NCBI RefSeq assembly: GCF_000293805.1
Contig: NZ_AMBZ01000002.1
Span: 457,001 to 521,000, forward strand
DNA length: 64,000 nucleotides
From: Paenibacillus alvei DSM 29
GTDB lineage: Bacteria; Bacillota; Bacilli; Paenibacillales; Paenibacillaceae
Direction: 5' to 3'
Both the position numbers and the translations under genes were made by a program. The notes below the pieces were generated by a model that did not search any database, was not told the DNA's origin, and saw only the letters and a list, made by a program, of their open reading frames with translations. Shown in pieces: positions 55,655 through 64,000 of this stretch (positions within the stretch are counted from its first letter, which is position 1; each line of letters starts with the position of its first letter).

Positions 55655-56221
55655 ATGCAACCCGATATGAATCAACTATATGAAAAATACCTAACCCTAA
55701 ATATCCCCAATCCTTTTACACTGGAACAGATCAATGAAAGATTAATTAAACAATACACAGCAACACAAGTAGACGTAAATCGATTTGCTGACTTAAAAAA
55801 CGACCCCTGTGCAGATTTTCATACTGCCGTTACAGCCTATCAATTCCGTAACAGTGACGGCGTAGAAAAGCTTCTTACCCTTGAGTCTCCAGATGAAAAA
55901 ATAGAATTTTACAAAGATTGTACATACTCAGATGGATGTAATCTTATTCTTAATTCAGAAGATCAAATATATATGTCGGGTGGAACCGTACAAGTAGGAA
56001 CAAAACTGTTATTAATTGAACTGGATATTTTTTGGGGAATAGATAAAGAAGATATGATTCCAGGCAAGGAAGAATTTAATGACTATTTAAAGGCATTATA
56101 CTTAGCTGGATATATACATTTTGAAAATGATTCATTTATCGAAAAAGCCCGCCAACGATATAGAGAAGGTTATAGATTGCGGTGGTTTGGGTCTGGAACT
56201 TCTGGAGAAACAACATTTTAA
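55655..56221 (+). CDS. Putative immunity protein for the split toxin
   Basis: 188 residues behind GAGGGAG. Acidic protein without signal peptide or membrane helix, therefore cytoplasmic. No family is recognised with certainty; the text (FTLEQINERLIKQY, YLKALYLAGYIHFENDSF) is of the small alpha/beta kind common among immunity proteins. It directly follows the secreted toxin-like gene in the same orientation, with 133 bases between, and shares its AT-rich composition. It is intact although the toxin is interrupted. Confidence 0.5.
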   Translation: MQPDMNQLYEKYLTLNIPNPFTLEQINERLIKQYTATQVDVNRFADLKNDPCADFHTAVTAYQFRNSDGVEKLLTLESPDEKIEFYKDCTYSDGCNLILNSEDQIYMSGGTVQVGTKLLLIELDIFWGIDKEDMIPGKEEFNDYLKALYLAGYIHFENDSFIEKARQRYREGYRLRWFGSGTSGETTF

Positions 56222-56337
56222 AAACCCAAACATTGAAATATACGCTAAGGCCCTCACCTTTCTTGCTACCTTAGAGGTTGTAATGGACTGATTAACGGTA
56301 TACTGATTACCGATAATGATGCCTGACTAAAATAATA

Positions 56338-56366
56338 CAAGCCCTCCTCAGAAGAGGGCGGGCTTG
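56338..56366 (-). terminator. Terminator of the Bax-inhibitor-like gene
   Basis: CAAGCCC/GGGCTTG outer and CCTC/GAGG inner stems; on the minus strand followed by TATTATTTT. Confidence 0.7.
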
Positions 56367-56388
56367 AAATGATGCCATCATTTGATTC

Positions 56389-57129
56389 TTAATCTCGGTT
56401 AGCGATTTTGGCAAGCAAACGGATAATCTCAATGTACAGCCATACAAGTGTGACGAGTAAGCCGAATGCGCCATACCACTCCATATATTTCGGAGCGCCA
56501 TGCTCTGCGCCTTCTTCAATTAAGTTGAAGTCAAGAATGAAATTCAATGCTGCAATGATAATGATGACGACCGAAATTCCAATACCTATCGGCGTGCTGT
56601 CATGCAAATACGGCACGGTAATGCCGAAAAATCCTAAAACAAAGCTAAACAAGTAAACAAGGGCAACCCCTGCAGTCGCTGTAATGATGCCCCGGCGGAA
56701 TCCCGATGTCGCCTTGATCAGACCCAGTCTGTACACCAGCAGCATGCCCATAAATATGCACATCGTCAGCAGAACTGCCTGAATAGTAATTCCTTCTGTC
56801 TTTGCCTCGAACATTGCCGAAATCGCGCCTAGGAAAAGCCCCTTCGCAATCGCGTAAATAGGTGTCAAGAATGGAGCCGTTGTCGGAACAAAGCTGATAA
56901 TGAGCGCTAAAATCGCACCTCCAATTACTCCGCCTATCATATAAGGATTCATATTGTATCCATTCGTAAACATTGTCCATGATACGACTGCCGCTCCTAC
57001 GAGCAGCGCCAGCGCCATGAACGATTTATTGACGGTACCGCCAATCGTCATTCTTTCTTGACCTTCATAATGACCCTGATTTGCAAATGTTTCTTCGTTA
57101 AGCGTTGGATTTCCACTGCGACCGATCAA
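56389..57129 (-). CDS. Bax inhibitor-1/YccA-like membrane protein
   Basis: 246 residues from a TTG at 57129, 7 bases after GGAGGGGG (MIGRSGNPTLNEETF). The frame extends to 57177 without an RBS. Seven helices, with SFMALALLVGAAVVSWTMF, FLTPIYAIAKGLFLGAISAMFE and the end motif AEHGAPKYMEWYGAFGLLVTLVWLYIEIIRLL that defines the Bax1-I subgroup in Bacillota and Actinobacteria. Members may leak Ca2+ or protect membrane proteases; the role here is unknown. Monocistronic. Confidence 0.88.
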   Translation of the reverse strand: MIGRSGNPTLNEETFANQGHYEGQERMTIGGTVNKSFMALALLVGAAVVSWTMFTNGYNMNPYMIGGVIGGAILALIISFVPTTAPFLTPIYAIAKGLFLGAISAMFEAKTEGITIQAVLLTMCIFMGMLLVYRLGLIKATSGFRRGIITATAGVALVYLFSFVLGFFGITVPYLHDSTPIGIGISVVIIIIAALNFILDFNLIEEGAEHGAPKYMEWYGAFGLLVTLVWLYIEIIRLLAKIANRD

Positions 57130-57278
57130 TGAATAGCCCCCTCCAATTATTGGTTTTGTACATTGTATCATATGCATGTCATTCAGCCTATATTGACAAC
57201 TGGTTTATTTATGTAAACAGCTTAACGTCCTAACTACGAAAGGTGATTCTCCCCATTTTTCCATACGTATGGCTGTAC

Positions 57279-57303
57279 AAAAAAGGGCAGGGATGATCCC
57301 TGC
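57279..57303 (-). terminator. Terminator of the cytosine methyltransferase gene
   Basis: GCAGGGA-TCA-TCCCTGC hairpin followed by CCTTTTTT on the minus strand, 20 bases after the stop codon. Confidence 0.85.
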
Positions 57304-57322
57304 ACCTTGTATCTGAACCACA

Positions 57323-58462
57323 CTACTTGCTTGCCACTGCTTCCATCGTATTCGTTTCCTGTGTTTTTGTAATTCGCTCAAGCAGTTCCATAATCGCATT
57401 GCCCAGCACTTTTGCCAGACGGACAGGCACTGCATTGCCAATCTGTGTATACTTCTGAGACAAGGTTCCTGCTACTTGGTATCCGCTCGGGAACTGCTGC
57501 AGGGCAATATATTCTTCAATGCTTATCGGACGATCCTCGTACGGGTGACCGAGATTCGTGCTCTTCTGAATGGGGGAGGTCAGCAGCGTTGGGGCTGGCC
57601 GATCGACCCATAGGCGCCGATAAAAGCCTACCTTTCCTCCGCCTGACTCATAGGCTCCCCCCATCGCCAGTTCGACGAATTGCTCAGGCAAGCTCCGCCA
57701 GTTCCCTCCACCCTGCGGAATCATGCGCATATAATACAATCTTTCCGGTGAATACCGAGGATAATGATGCTCCTCCACTTCCATGTCGCGCAACACATCT
57801 CCAAGCGTTACCCATCTTGGCAGTCCATCTCGGCCTTCAGCATCATGTGTCTTGGCAGGAAACGCGAACGAAGCATTCAAGTCCTTGCGCACGCCAACGA
57901 AGAATACCCGCTCCCTAGACTGAGGAACGCCATAATCAGCCGCTTTCAGCAGCTCATAGGTCACATGATATTCATGAAAATATTGGAGCAAATGTGCAAG
58001 CGCGCTGCCTGGCATCTCTTCCGGCTCAAGCGGGGAATGCTCCTCTCCCCGCTGACGCAGCGGTCTATGCTTTAAGGAAGCAGACAGCAGTCCGCGCACA
58101 TTTTCCAATAGGAATACCTTGGGACGGGCTTCCTCCACCAGTTGCCCGAACTTCAGCATTGCATGGCCGCGGGGATCCTCGAATGCCTGCCTTTTGCCTG
58201 CTGTGCTGAATGATTGACAAGGACTGCCGCCGAACATGAGATCAATGTCCTGCCCCTCATCCAAACCCGCCTCTCGATAGATGCGCTCCCGAGAATAGTC
58301 CGAGATATCGCCTTCAACCACATTCATATCCGGATAGTTCGCCCGAAGCGTCTCGCAAAATATAGGTTCTATTTCAAGTGATAATCGAATATCGAAGCCT
58401 GCCTGATGGATGCCTGTATCGAGTCCACCAGCACCTGCAAAGAAGGAAATTGCCGTTGCCAT
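57323..58462 (-). CDS. DNA (cytosine-5-)-methyltransferase, orphan
   Basis: 379 residues from the ATG at 58462 behind GAGGTGG. C5-methylase motifs in order: FFAGAGGLDTGIHQAGF (I), GGSPCQSFSTAGKR (IV, nucleophile Cys82), FLLENVRGL (VI), VPQSRERVFFVGV (VIII), the target-recognition region (about 225-310), then QIGNAVPVRLA (X). No restriction endonuclease or Vsr gene adjoins it; the neighbours are household genes. It is therefore a solitary methylase with a regulatory or protective role, or a relic of an R-M system. The target sequence cannot be read from the protein. Confidence 0.9.
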   Translation of the reverse strand: MATAISFFAGAGGLDTGIHQAGFDIRLSLEIEPIFCETLRANYPDMNVVEGDISDYSRERIYREAGLDEGQDIDLMFGGSPCQSFSTAGKRQAFEDPRGHAMLKFGQLVEEARPKVFLLENVRGLLSASLKHRPLRQRGEEHSPLEPEEMPGSALAHLLQYFHEYHVTYELLKAADYGVPQSRERVFFVGVRKDLNASFAFPAKTHDAEGRDGLPRWVTLGDVLRDMEVEEHHYPRYSPERLYYMRMIPQGGGNWRSLPEQFVELAMGGAYESGGGKVGFYRRLWVDRPAPTLLTSPIQKSTNLGHPYEDRPISIEEYIALQQFPSGYQVAGTLSQKYTQIGNAVPVRLAKVLGNAIMELLERITKTQETNTMEAVASK

Positions 58463-58698
58463 AATTGCCACCTCAACCTGTTGTTCTACATAGCATTATA
58501 GCATTTCCTTTCCTGACAGGCCCATGAAGGCCCCCTTTTGGGCATATCCATTATTTGAAAGTTTCCGTTTTTTCCGTGTTCTTGCTCTAATCAACACCGC
58601 ATTCCCCTTCCAGCCCTTCACCTTGCCGAAAGGTCACCAATCTGGGAGTAGGCGAATATCCTGCCTGTAAGCTTACAAAGTCACAGGAGGATCTTGTC

Positions 58699-59598
58699 AT
58701 GATTCCCATGATTCCTTATTACAGCTATGAAACGCAATGCCGCCAATTGCCACTTCCCTTCCCACCCCAGCATCAGAATGTGCAGCCAGGACTTGAATAT
58801 TTGATGTGCCCGCAGCCGATATCCGATAATCCAGGCTATAAGGGCAGCGGCAAGTTGGCGGGCAAGATAGCGATTATTACTGGTGGTGACAGCGGCATCG
58901 GACGTGCCGTTGCCATCGGCTTCGCCAAGGAAGGGGCAAATGTTGCGATCGCCTATCTATACGAGCGTTCAGATGCGGAAGCAACCCGTCAAATGGTGGA
59001 AAGCTATGGAGCGCGATGCCTGCTGCTCGAAGTCGATCTCCGTCAACCAGCATACTGCAAGGAGGTCATTCGCAGAACAATTGAACACTACGGTCGGCTC
59101 GATGTGCTCGTGCTGAACCAGGGCGTTCAGTTCCCTCAGGAGAGTTTGCTCTGCATTTCGGACGAACAGCTAGAAAATACGTTCCGCACGAACATATTCC
59201 CGATGTTCTATTTAACCAGGGCCGCCCTGCCTTACCTACAGCCGGGAAGCTCCATCATCTCTACCGCTTCCGTAACCGCATATGCCGGCGCCCCGCTGCT
59301 TGTTGACTACTCCTCCACGAAAGGAGCCGTCGTATCCTTTACACGTTCATTGTCATTACAGCTTGTCGATAAAGGCATACGCGTCAACGCTGTCGCTCCA
59401 GGACCGATATGGACGCCGCTTACCGTATCCAGCTACTCAGCCGATTACGTCTCGACCTTTGGACGCGACACCCCAATGAAACGCGCAGGCCAGCCATTCG
59501 AACTGGCGCCGACTTATATTTATTTGGCTTCCGATGACTCCTCTTATGTCACAGGTCAGGTTCTCCATGTCAATGGCGGTGTCATGACGGAAAGCTAA
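58699..59598 (+). CDS. Short-chain dehydrogenase/reductase (YhxC/YdaD-like)
   Basis: 299 residues behind AGGAGG. An N-terminal extension of about 55 residues (YYSYETQCRQLPLPFPPQ) is typical of the general-stress SDR subgroup. The Rossmann motif TGGDSGIGRAV and the catalytic Ser (ISTASVTAYAG) plus YSSTK are present, and the end motif is SYVTGQVLHVNGG. The usual NNAG appears as LNQG. The substrate is unknown (sugar alcohol or aldehyde in relatives). It is monocistronic and ends at a clear hairpin. Confidence 0.92.
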   Translation: MIPMIPYYSYETQCRQLPLPFPPQHQNVQPGLEYLMCPQPISDNPGYKGSGKLAGKIAIITGGDSGIGRAVAIGFAKEGANVAIAYLYERSDAEATRQMVESYGARCLLLEVDLRQPAYCKEVIRRTIEHYGRLDVLVLNQGVQFPQESLLCISDEQLENTFRTNIFPMFYLTRAALPYLQPGSSIISTASVTAYAGAPLLVDYSSTKGAVVSFTRSLSLQLVDKGIRVNAVAPGPIWTPLTVSSYSADYVSTFGRDTPMKRAGQPFELAPTYIYLASDDSSYVTGQVLHVNGGVMTES

Positions 59599-59679
59599 CA
59601 CAGCCAGAACAACGGTTCCAGCATGAACACTCCATTCGCTATGCAAGACTGGACTGGGCCTCCAACCCGAAGCTGCAAT

Positions 59680-59715
59680 AAAACCCACCTTCGACACACG
59701 GTCTAGGTGGGTTTT
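59680..59715. terminator. Bidirectional terminator between SDR and phnA
   Basis: AAAACCCACCT pairs perfectly with AGGTGGGTTTT across a 14-base loop, between convergent genes. Confidence 0.85.
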
Positions 59716-59728
59716 AACTTGGGCTAGC

Positions 59729-60070
59729 TTATATTTTTTTGACGAATTCAGACTTCAGCTTCATCGCGCCAAAGCCATCAATTTTACAATCAATATCATG
59801 GTCGCCATCCACAAGGCGGATATTCTTCACTTTAGTTCCGATTTTAATAACGGACGAGCTGCCCTTTACCTTCAAATCCTTAATGACGGATACGGAGTCG
59901 CCATCGTTCAATATGTTGCCGTTCGCATCCTTGACGACTTTTTGATCCTCGCTGCTGCCCGCTCCTTCATTCGCAGACCATTCATGTCCGCATTCCGGGC
60001 ACACCAACATATTGCGATCCTCATACGTATATTCCGACTGGCAGGCAGGGCAATTAGGCAAATTAGACAT
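59729..60070 (-). CDS. phnA: PhnA/YjdM-family zinc-ribbon protein
   Basis: 113 residues from the ATG at 60070 behind GGAG. N-terminal zinc ribbon CPAC...CPECGHEW (about 5-28) followed by the PhnA SH3-like domain ([39 protein letters not shown]). Despite its name the family is not tied to phosphonate breakdown in most genomes, and its role is unclear. Length and motifs are complete. Confidence 0.92.
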   Translation of the reverse strand: MSNLPNCPACQSEYTYEDRNMLVCPECGHEWSANEGAGSSEDQKVVKDANGNILNDGDSVSVIKDLKVKGSSSVIKIGTKVKNIRLVDGDHDIDCKIDGFGAMKLKSEFVKKI

Positions 60071-60145
60071 ATTCCATATCTCCATTTCTTCTATTTTTTA
60101 TGCAGGTAAGCTCTAAGTATATGGGATAACCTCCATAGATTCCAC

Positions 60146-60175
60146 TATATATGGGATTTGTTCGTAATTTGTAAA
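60146..60175 (-). promoter_or_regulatory. Sigma-A promoter of phnA
   Basis: TTTACA (60175-60170), 18-base spacer, TATATA (60151-60146) on the minus strand. Confidence 0.5.
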
Positions 60176-60421
60176 ATATGCGAATTGTTTGGGTTGAGGC
60201 ATGAGCTTGCAGGGCTATCCTTTGTTCATCCCCTACCCAAAATGCCTGCCGCCCCCTTCCATCCGCACTCAAAAATCGAACAATAATCCCAATTTTATAT
60301 ACGAAAGTCAAATTAATTAAAGCGCATACATGCTACCATGAGGGTACTTGTTACCGAAGCACCATACTGAATTGGAATCTGGCTCTGTCCTATACAGACC
60401 CTAATCATTGGAGGGATTGAA
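60176..60421 (+). other. Intergenic region upstream of the oxidoreductase operon
   Basis: No gene seen. TTAAAGCGCATACA at about 60315-60328 is a weak cre-like string. TTGGAGGGATTGAA just before 60422 is the RBS of the first oxidoreductase. Confidence 0.4.
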
Positions 60422-61501
60422 ATGAGTAAAACGATTGTCGCCGTTATCGGCTGCGGAACGATTGCAAATAGTGCCCACATCCCATCTTACATGGCGAATC
60501 CAGAAGTCGAAATTAAGTACTTCTGCGATATTCGCAAGGAGCGTGCAGAGCAGGCTGTTGAGAAATACGAATGCGGAGAAGCCATTGAGGACTATCATCT
60601 CATTTTGAATGATCCTGAAGTCGCAGCCGTGTCCATCTGTACCCCGAACGATTGCCACGCCTCCATCGCGATCGATTGCATGCGTGCAGGCAAGCACGTG
60701 CTCTGTGAGAAACCGGCTGCCAGAACGTACACAGAAGCACTGGAGATGCAGAAGGTTCAGCATGAGACAGGCGTGACGCTGAATATTGGGGTCGTCAACC
60801 GCTTCAACACAGGAGTAAATATTATAAAGAAAATGATCGCTGACGGCGATTTGGGCGATTTGTACCACGTCTATGTCAGCTTCCGTTCACAGCGCTCAAT
60901 CCCGGGCTTGGGCGGGGACTTCACCAATAAGTCTGTCGCAGGCGGCGGTGCGCTTATTGACTGGGGCGTACATTTTCTTGATATCGTCATGTACTGCACA
61001 GGCGATCCGGAGCCGCAGACGGTAACTGGGCAAACGTATTGCAAGCTGGGCAAGGATATGGAGAACTACTCCTATCTCAATATGTGGGCAGGGCCTCCTA
61101 ACTATAACGGAAAGTATGATGTCGATGACTTCGTAACCGCAATGATCAGAACCACTGGCCCATCCATTACCGTCAATGGCGCATGGGCGCAAAATATCGG
61201 CGTGGACGAGATGTACATCGACTTCCTCGGCGACAAGGCCGGCATCCGTTTGCAGTACGGTGCAGACTTCACGATTTACAGCGCAAAGCACGGCGCCTTA
61301 CTGGAGAGCACACCGAAGTTCACTAAGACAGATATGTTCCAGAACGAAATTGACAGCTTTATTTCCTGTATCAAGTCTGGTGAGAAGCTGTCATCCCACA
61401 TCGACACCGTCATCGTGACGGCAAAAATGCTGCAAGCAATTTATGATTCGTCCGAACAAGGCAAGGAAATCTCATTCGCCAAGGAAGGAACATTCACATG
61501 A
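60422..61501 (+). CDS. Gfo/Idh/MocA-family NAD(P)-dependent oxidoreductase
   Basis: 359 residues. N-terminal Rossmann domain VIGCGTIANSAHIPSY (about 7-22), the family signature CEKPAARTYTEALEMQ with the catalytic Lys, and a C-terminal beta-sheet domain with GGALIDWGVHFLDIVMY, where the active-site His/Asp lie. It acts on sugars, inositols or their derivatives. The stop overlaps the next start (ATGA), giving an operon with another oxidoreductase and a TIM-barrel protein, probably a small catabolic or glycoside-processing unit. Confidence 0.92.
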   Translation: MSKTIVAVIGCGTIANSAHIPSYMANPEVEIKYFCDIRKERAEQAVEKYECGEAIEDYHLILNDPEVAAVSICTPNDCHASIAIDCMRAGKHVLCEKPAARTYTEALEMQKVQHETGVTLNIGVVNRFNTGVNIIKKMIADGDLGDLYHVYVSFRSQRSIPGLGGDFTNKSVAGGGALIDWGVHFLDIVMYCTGDPEPQTVTGQTYCKLGKDMENYSYLNMWAGPPNYNGKYDVDDFVTAMIRTTGPSITVNGAWAQNIGVDEMYIDFLGDKAGIRLQYGADFTIYSAKHGALLESTPKFTKTDMFQNEIDSFISCIKSGEKLSSHIDTVIVTAKMLQAIYDSSEQGKEISFAKEGTFT

Positions 61502-62352
61502 AGAAAATCGGATTTATCGATTTTTATTTAGATGAATGGCACGCCAACAACTATCCAGCGTGGATTCGCAATGCATCCGGCGGAAACATGGAAGTGGCGT
61601 ATGCCTATGGCGTGAAGGATTCTGAGCATGGACTGAGCAACAGTGCATGGGCCGACAAGCATGGCGTGCAACTGCTCGATTCCATAGAAGAAGTCGTTGA
61701 GAAAAGCGACTGCTTGATTGTGCTCTCCCCTGACAACCCAGAGCAGCATGAAGCGCTGGCTCAGTTGCCGCTGGCTTCGGGCAAGCCGACTTACATTGAC
61801 AAGACATTCACTCCTGACCAAGCAGCAGCGCAGCGTCTATTCAAACGGGCGGCTCAACATGGAACACCGCTGTATTCCTCATCCGCACTGCGTTATGCAA
61901 CGGAATATGCCGATGCCGAGCGTGAAGGCATTGAGGTTATTTCCAGCTTGGGGCCAGGCGCGTTCGAGAACTATTCCATTCACCAGATCGAACCGATCGT
62001 ATCGCTTATGGGTGCGGATGCGAAGCGAGTAATGTCGATCGGAACTGAAACAGCTCCTGCCCTGCTTATCGAGTTTGGGAGCGGCAGACAAGCGACGATT
62101 CGCCACCTTGGCGACGAATGCCCATTTACGCTGGCAGTGAAGTACCGCTCCGGAAGCTGCCGCATTTTGAAACCGGAATCGGATTTTTTCCAGCTGTTTA
62201 TGCGCGATTTAGTAGCTTTTTTCGAATCAGGCCATGCAACGGTACCGTCTGAGCACACTATCGCCATTATTTCTATTATTGAAAATGGTATGAAAGCGAT
62301 GCAGCGGCCGTATGAATGGATTGAGCTGCCGTGCGCTGCCGTTCATTCGTAA
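61498..62352 (+). CDS. Gfo/Idh/MocA-like oxidoreductase, divergent
   Basis: 284 residues, shorter than the family norm (about 330-390). The Rossmann start is degenerate (KKIGFIDFYLDEWHANNYP, no GxGxxG). A dinucleotide-binding-like LIVLSPDNPEQHEAL and the catalytic-lysine segment KPTYIDKTFTP are present. With the first loop changed it may bind cofactor weakly or act as a partner of the upstream enzyme. It is translationally coupled to that gene. Confidence 0.75.
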   Translation: MKKIGFIDFYLDEWHANNYPAWIRNASGGNMEVAYAYGVKDSEHGLSNSAWADKHGVQLLDSIEEVVEKSDCLIVLSPDNPEQHEALAQLPLASGKPTYIDKTFTPDQAAAQRLFKRAAQHGTPLYSSSALRYATEYADAEREGIEVISSLGPGAFENYSIHQIEPIVSLMGADAKRVMSIGTETAPALLIEFGSGRQATIRHLGDECPFTLAVKYRSGSCRILKPESDFFQLFMRDLVAFFESGHATVPSEHTIAIISIIENGMKAMQRPYEWIELPCAAVHS

Positions 62353-62492
62353 TCAGCAGATGGGAAGAGCGAACCATTTGCATTTCTAAGGCCGATTCGG
62401 TATAACAATTCCTAACTGAACCCATTCTTTATGGGAACTCGATCACAATGAAACAGAGGCAGCAAGAAGCGGCACATATAGGAGGTATTGCT

Positions 62493-63983
62493 ATGTTTTC
62501 ATTTCGTACATTTCGCTTATTCGGTTCGCCCGGATCTCGTGAGGTTCACATATCTCCTCCCTTCTTGCTGTCTTCCGCGGAATCTAGCACAACCAAGCAT
62601 CATAAGCATTTGTGCAAAAACAACGCCAATAAACACCACGCTTCCGCGCTTGCGGGTCCCACCATACAGGTCGATCCGACATTCCGTTATTATCAGGATC
62701 GCTCAACGGCCAGCATCGCTGATGAAATGGTTCAGAATGGCTATGTGGGCGTCCATTATTTCGTCGTAAACGAAAATAACGTTAACCGCGAGCTGATTGA
62801 GGCTTTCCAGCAAAGGGGCTTGTACGTATGGGCACTCGTACTCGGCAATGGCTCCTACTCCGTAGAAGGCTTCCCTCCGGAATGGCCGAGCTGGCAAATG
62901 GAGCTGCTGAAGCCAGTGAACGATGGTTATTACCGCTTCTCGCCGCATAACAAGGATTATGTCCAGTGGAAAAAGCAAAAGCTTGCTCAATTGGTACGCG
63001 ACTATCCATTTGACGGGATCGAGGTAGCAGAGCCGTATTTCCCTGAATGGGACGGAATCCGAAGAGGCGTGTACGGGGATGTCGGCCCGCTGGCGCAAGC
63101 GGCGTTCAAGGAACAGTACGGACACCCGCGTATTCCGAACTTCACCGACCCGCGCGATCCCGATTATTATTTGACCAATACAGCATTATATCGAGATTGG
63201 GTTGAATTTCGGGTCAATGCGGTGAACAGCTTCTTGAATGAGTTGATGAACGGAAAAGGCGGGGTTCGAGAAGCCAGATGCGATATTCTCGTGGCAACCT
63301 GGTCCTTAGCGATAGACGCAGGCCCTGACTCTGTTGCCAAGCTGCGCGAGCTGCAAGGTCTCGATGCCGCCGCGATGATTACAGCCGTCCATCCTGATCT
63401 GCATTTCCTGCAGACGCATTGGCCGGATTGGATGAAGCCCCAGAGCAAGCTGCCGCCGCAGTATATTCGCAGCTATCAAAATTTTGTGGATCAGATTCGA
63501 GCCGTCCACCCGGACATCCCGCTAGGAGTTCAGGCCGATATTGGCTCCACGCTCTCAATGGTGAAGGATCGGAACTGGTATCTTGAATTTGGCGAAGTAG
63601 CCCAGGATATGGGGTTCTCTACTTGGACCGCTTACGAATATCACCTCGGCAAATATATGTACGATGAAGCCCCTGTCCCTACTGCGGTCAGCAGACCCGA
63701 GCGCGACAAGGCCGTCGTATCCTTTCAAAAGCGGATTGATGAGGCTTCTGCGAAGCGTCCGGGCAGTGTGAGCATCGTGACGGGCAAGGGAGAGCTTCCT
63801 CTTCCCCCGGAAACCATTACCGTGGACGGAAATAGGCTGATTATTCACTCTGACAGGCTGCCACTGACAGAATTCTGTCTGCGGCTTCAGCATATCGCCG
63901 ACACGCCTGCCTATTGGCTGTATAACAAGGATAACCCCGCCAATGTTATGAAGGGCGTTACAATTATAACAGTGCCTGAATAG
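62493..63983 (+). CDS. TIM-barrel glycoside-hydrolase-like protein
   Basis: 496 residues from the ATG at 62493 behind AGGAGG; the frame upstream lacks an RBS. After a basic His-rich N-terminal stretch (residues about 35-55) comes a barrel-like domain with IQVDPTFRYYQD, GLYVWALVLGNG, YPFDGIEVAEPYFPEW, DILVATWSLAIDAG and LGVQADIGSTLSM. The acidic residues at strand ends suggest a glycoside hydrolase of the GHL-type barrels. The C-terminal part is a beta-rich domain. No signal peptide is obvious. It is probably in the operon with the two oxidoreductases; the substrate is unknown. Confidence 0.65.
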   Translation: MFSFRTFRLFGSPGSREVHISPPFLLSSAESSTTKHHKHLCKNNANKHHASALAGPTIQVDPTFRYYQDRSTASIADEMVQNGYVGVHYFVVNENNVNRELIEAFQQRGLYVWALVLGNGSYSVEGFPPEWPSWQMELLKPVNDGYYRFSPHNKDYVQWKKQKLAQLVRDYPFDGIEVAEPYFPEWDGIRRGVYGDVGPLAQAAFKEQYGHPRIPNFTDPRDPDYYLTNTALYRDWVEFRVNAVNSFLNELMNGKGGVREARCDILVATWSLAIDAGPDSVAKLRELQGLDAAAMITAVHPDLHFLQTHWPDWMKPQSKLPPQYIRSYQNFVDQIRAVHPDIPLGVQADIGSTLSMVKDRNWYLEFGEVAQDMGFSTWTAYEYHLGKYMYDEAPVPTAVSRPERDKAVVSFQKRIDEASAKRPGSVSIVTGKGELPLPPETITVDGNRLIIHSDRLPLTEFCLRLQHIADTPAYWLYNKDNPANVMKGVTIITVPE

Positions 63984-64000
63984 AAAAAAAGCAATCAACC

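Noticed and set aside
57178-59598. Restriction endonuclease partner for the cytosine methylase
   Set aside because: The neighbouring frames are a Bax-inhibitor-like gene and an SDR; nothing resembles an endonuclease.
1-64000. CRISPR arrays, tRNA or rRNA genes, prophage
   Set aside because: No regularly spaced direct repeats, cloverleaf-type sequences, rRNA-like stretches or phage structural genes were seen.

Overview
The window looks like a chromosomal segment of a Gram-positive, endospore-former-type bacterium of the Bacillota, most likely Paenibacillus or a close relative. This is inferred from strong GGAGG-type ribosome binding sites, frequent GTG/TTG starts, roughly 50% GC coding DNA with AT-rich accessory patches, YesM/YesN-type two-component genes, YknXYZ and Pss/Yda-like gene sets, sigma-A promoters, Fur boxes and a yybP-ykoY manganese riboswitch. 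No rRNA, tRNA, CRISPR array or prophage was seen.

Layout. 1-0.9 kb: AT-rich edge with a MATE transporter and a truncated PqqD-like RiPP recognition protein. 0.9-2.4 kb: ECF41 sigma factor plus its partner carboxymuconolactone decarboxylase-like gene, with an ECF41-type promoter. 2.6-4.1 kb: YedE/YedF-like sulfur (or selenium) uptake pair; a second YeeE/TusA pair lies at 27.5-28.8 kb. 4.3-9.7 kb: sugar-sensing module (membrane-anchored binding protein, sensor kinase with an amber stop, AraC-type response regulator) next to an MFS sugar porter. 9.9-13.2 kb: YknXYZ-like efflux system. 13.3-21.6 kb: c-di-GMP-controlled exopolysaccharide operon in the pssABCDE order, next to a diguanylate cyclase. 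22-25 kb: SNF2 helicase. 25-29.8 kb: MerR regulator, two secreted or lipoprotein genes of unknown role, the second sulfur pair and a methyltransferase with a palindromic operator. 30-32 kb: TerC under an Mn riboswitch, then rlmN. 32.3-36.8 kb: ECF sigma/anti-sigma operon with secreted repeat proteins, one copy decayed. 37-39.5 kb: a second UMP kinase behind a possible attenuator, and an HxlR regulator divergent from a PfpI gene. 39.5-44.6 kb: Fur-controlled ferredoxin-NADP reductase divergent from a hydroxamate-siderophore ABC operon. 44.7-49.4 kb: AraC regulator, cystine-type ABC importer, DODA-type dioxygenase and a GIY-YIG-like small protein. 49.6-52.8 kb: sugar ABC importer. 53.6-56.2 kb: a predicted secreted toxin gene split by an IS3-family element, followed by a likely immunity gene. 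56.4-64 kb: Bax-inhibitor-like protein, orphan cytosine-C5 methyltransferase, SDR, PhnA, two Gfo/Idh/MocA oxidoreductases and a TIM-barrel protein.

Two points cut across the window. First, about ten genes carry single-base lesions, mostly one base missing from an A/T run. Each is restored to a full-length, family-like protein by one base, so either the assembly has homopolymer errors or many genes are recently broken. These genes are marked as frameshifted below, with the restored reading given. Second, the most unusual content is the IS-split toxin/immunity locus, whose precise excision restores a 218-codon secreted protein, and the c-di-GMP polysaccharide operon, whose receptor keeps an I-site but has lost its GGDEF.
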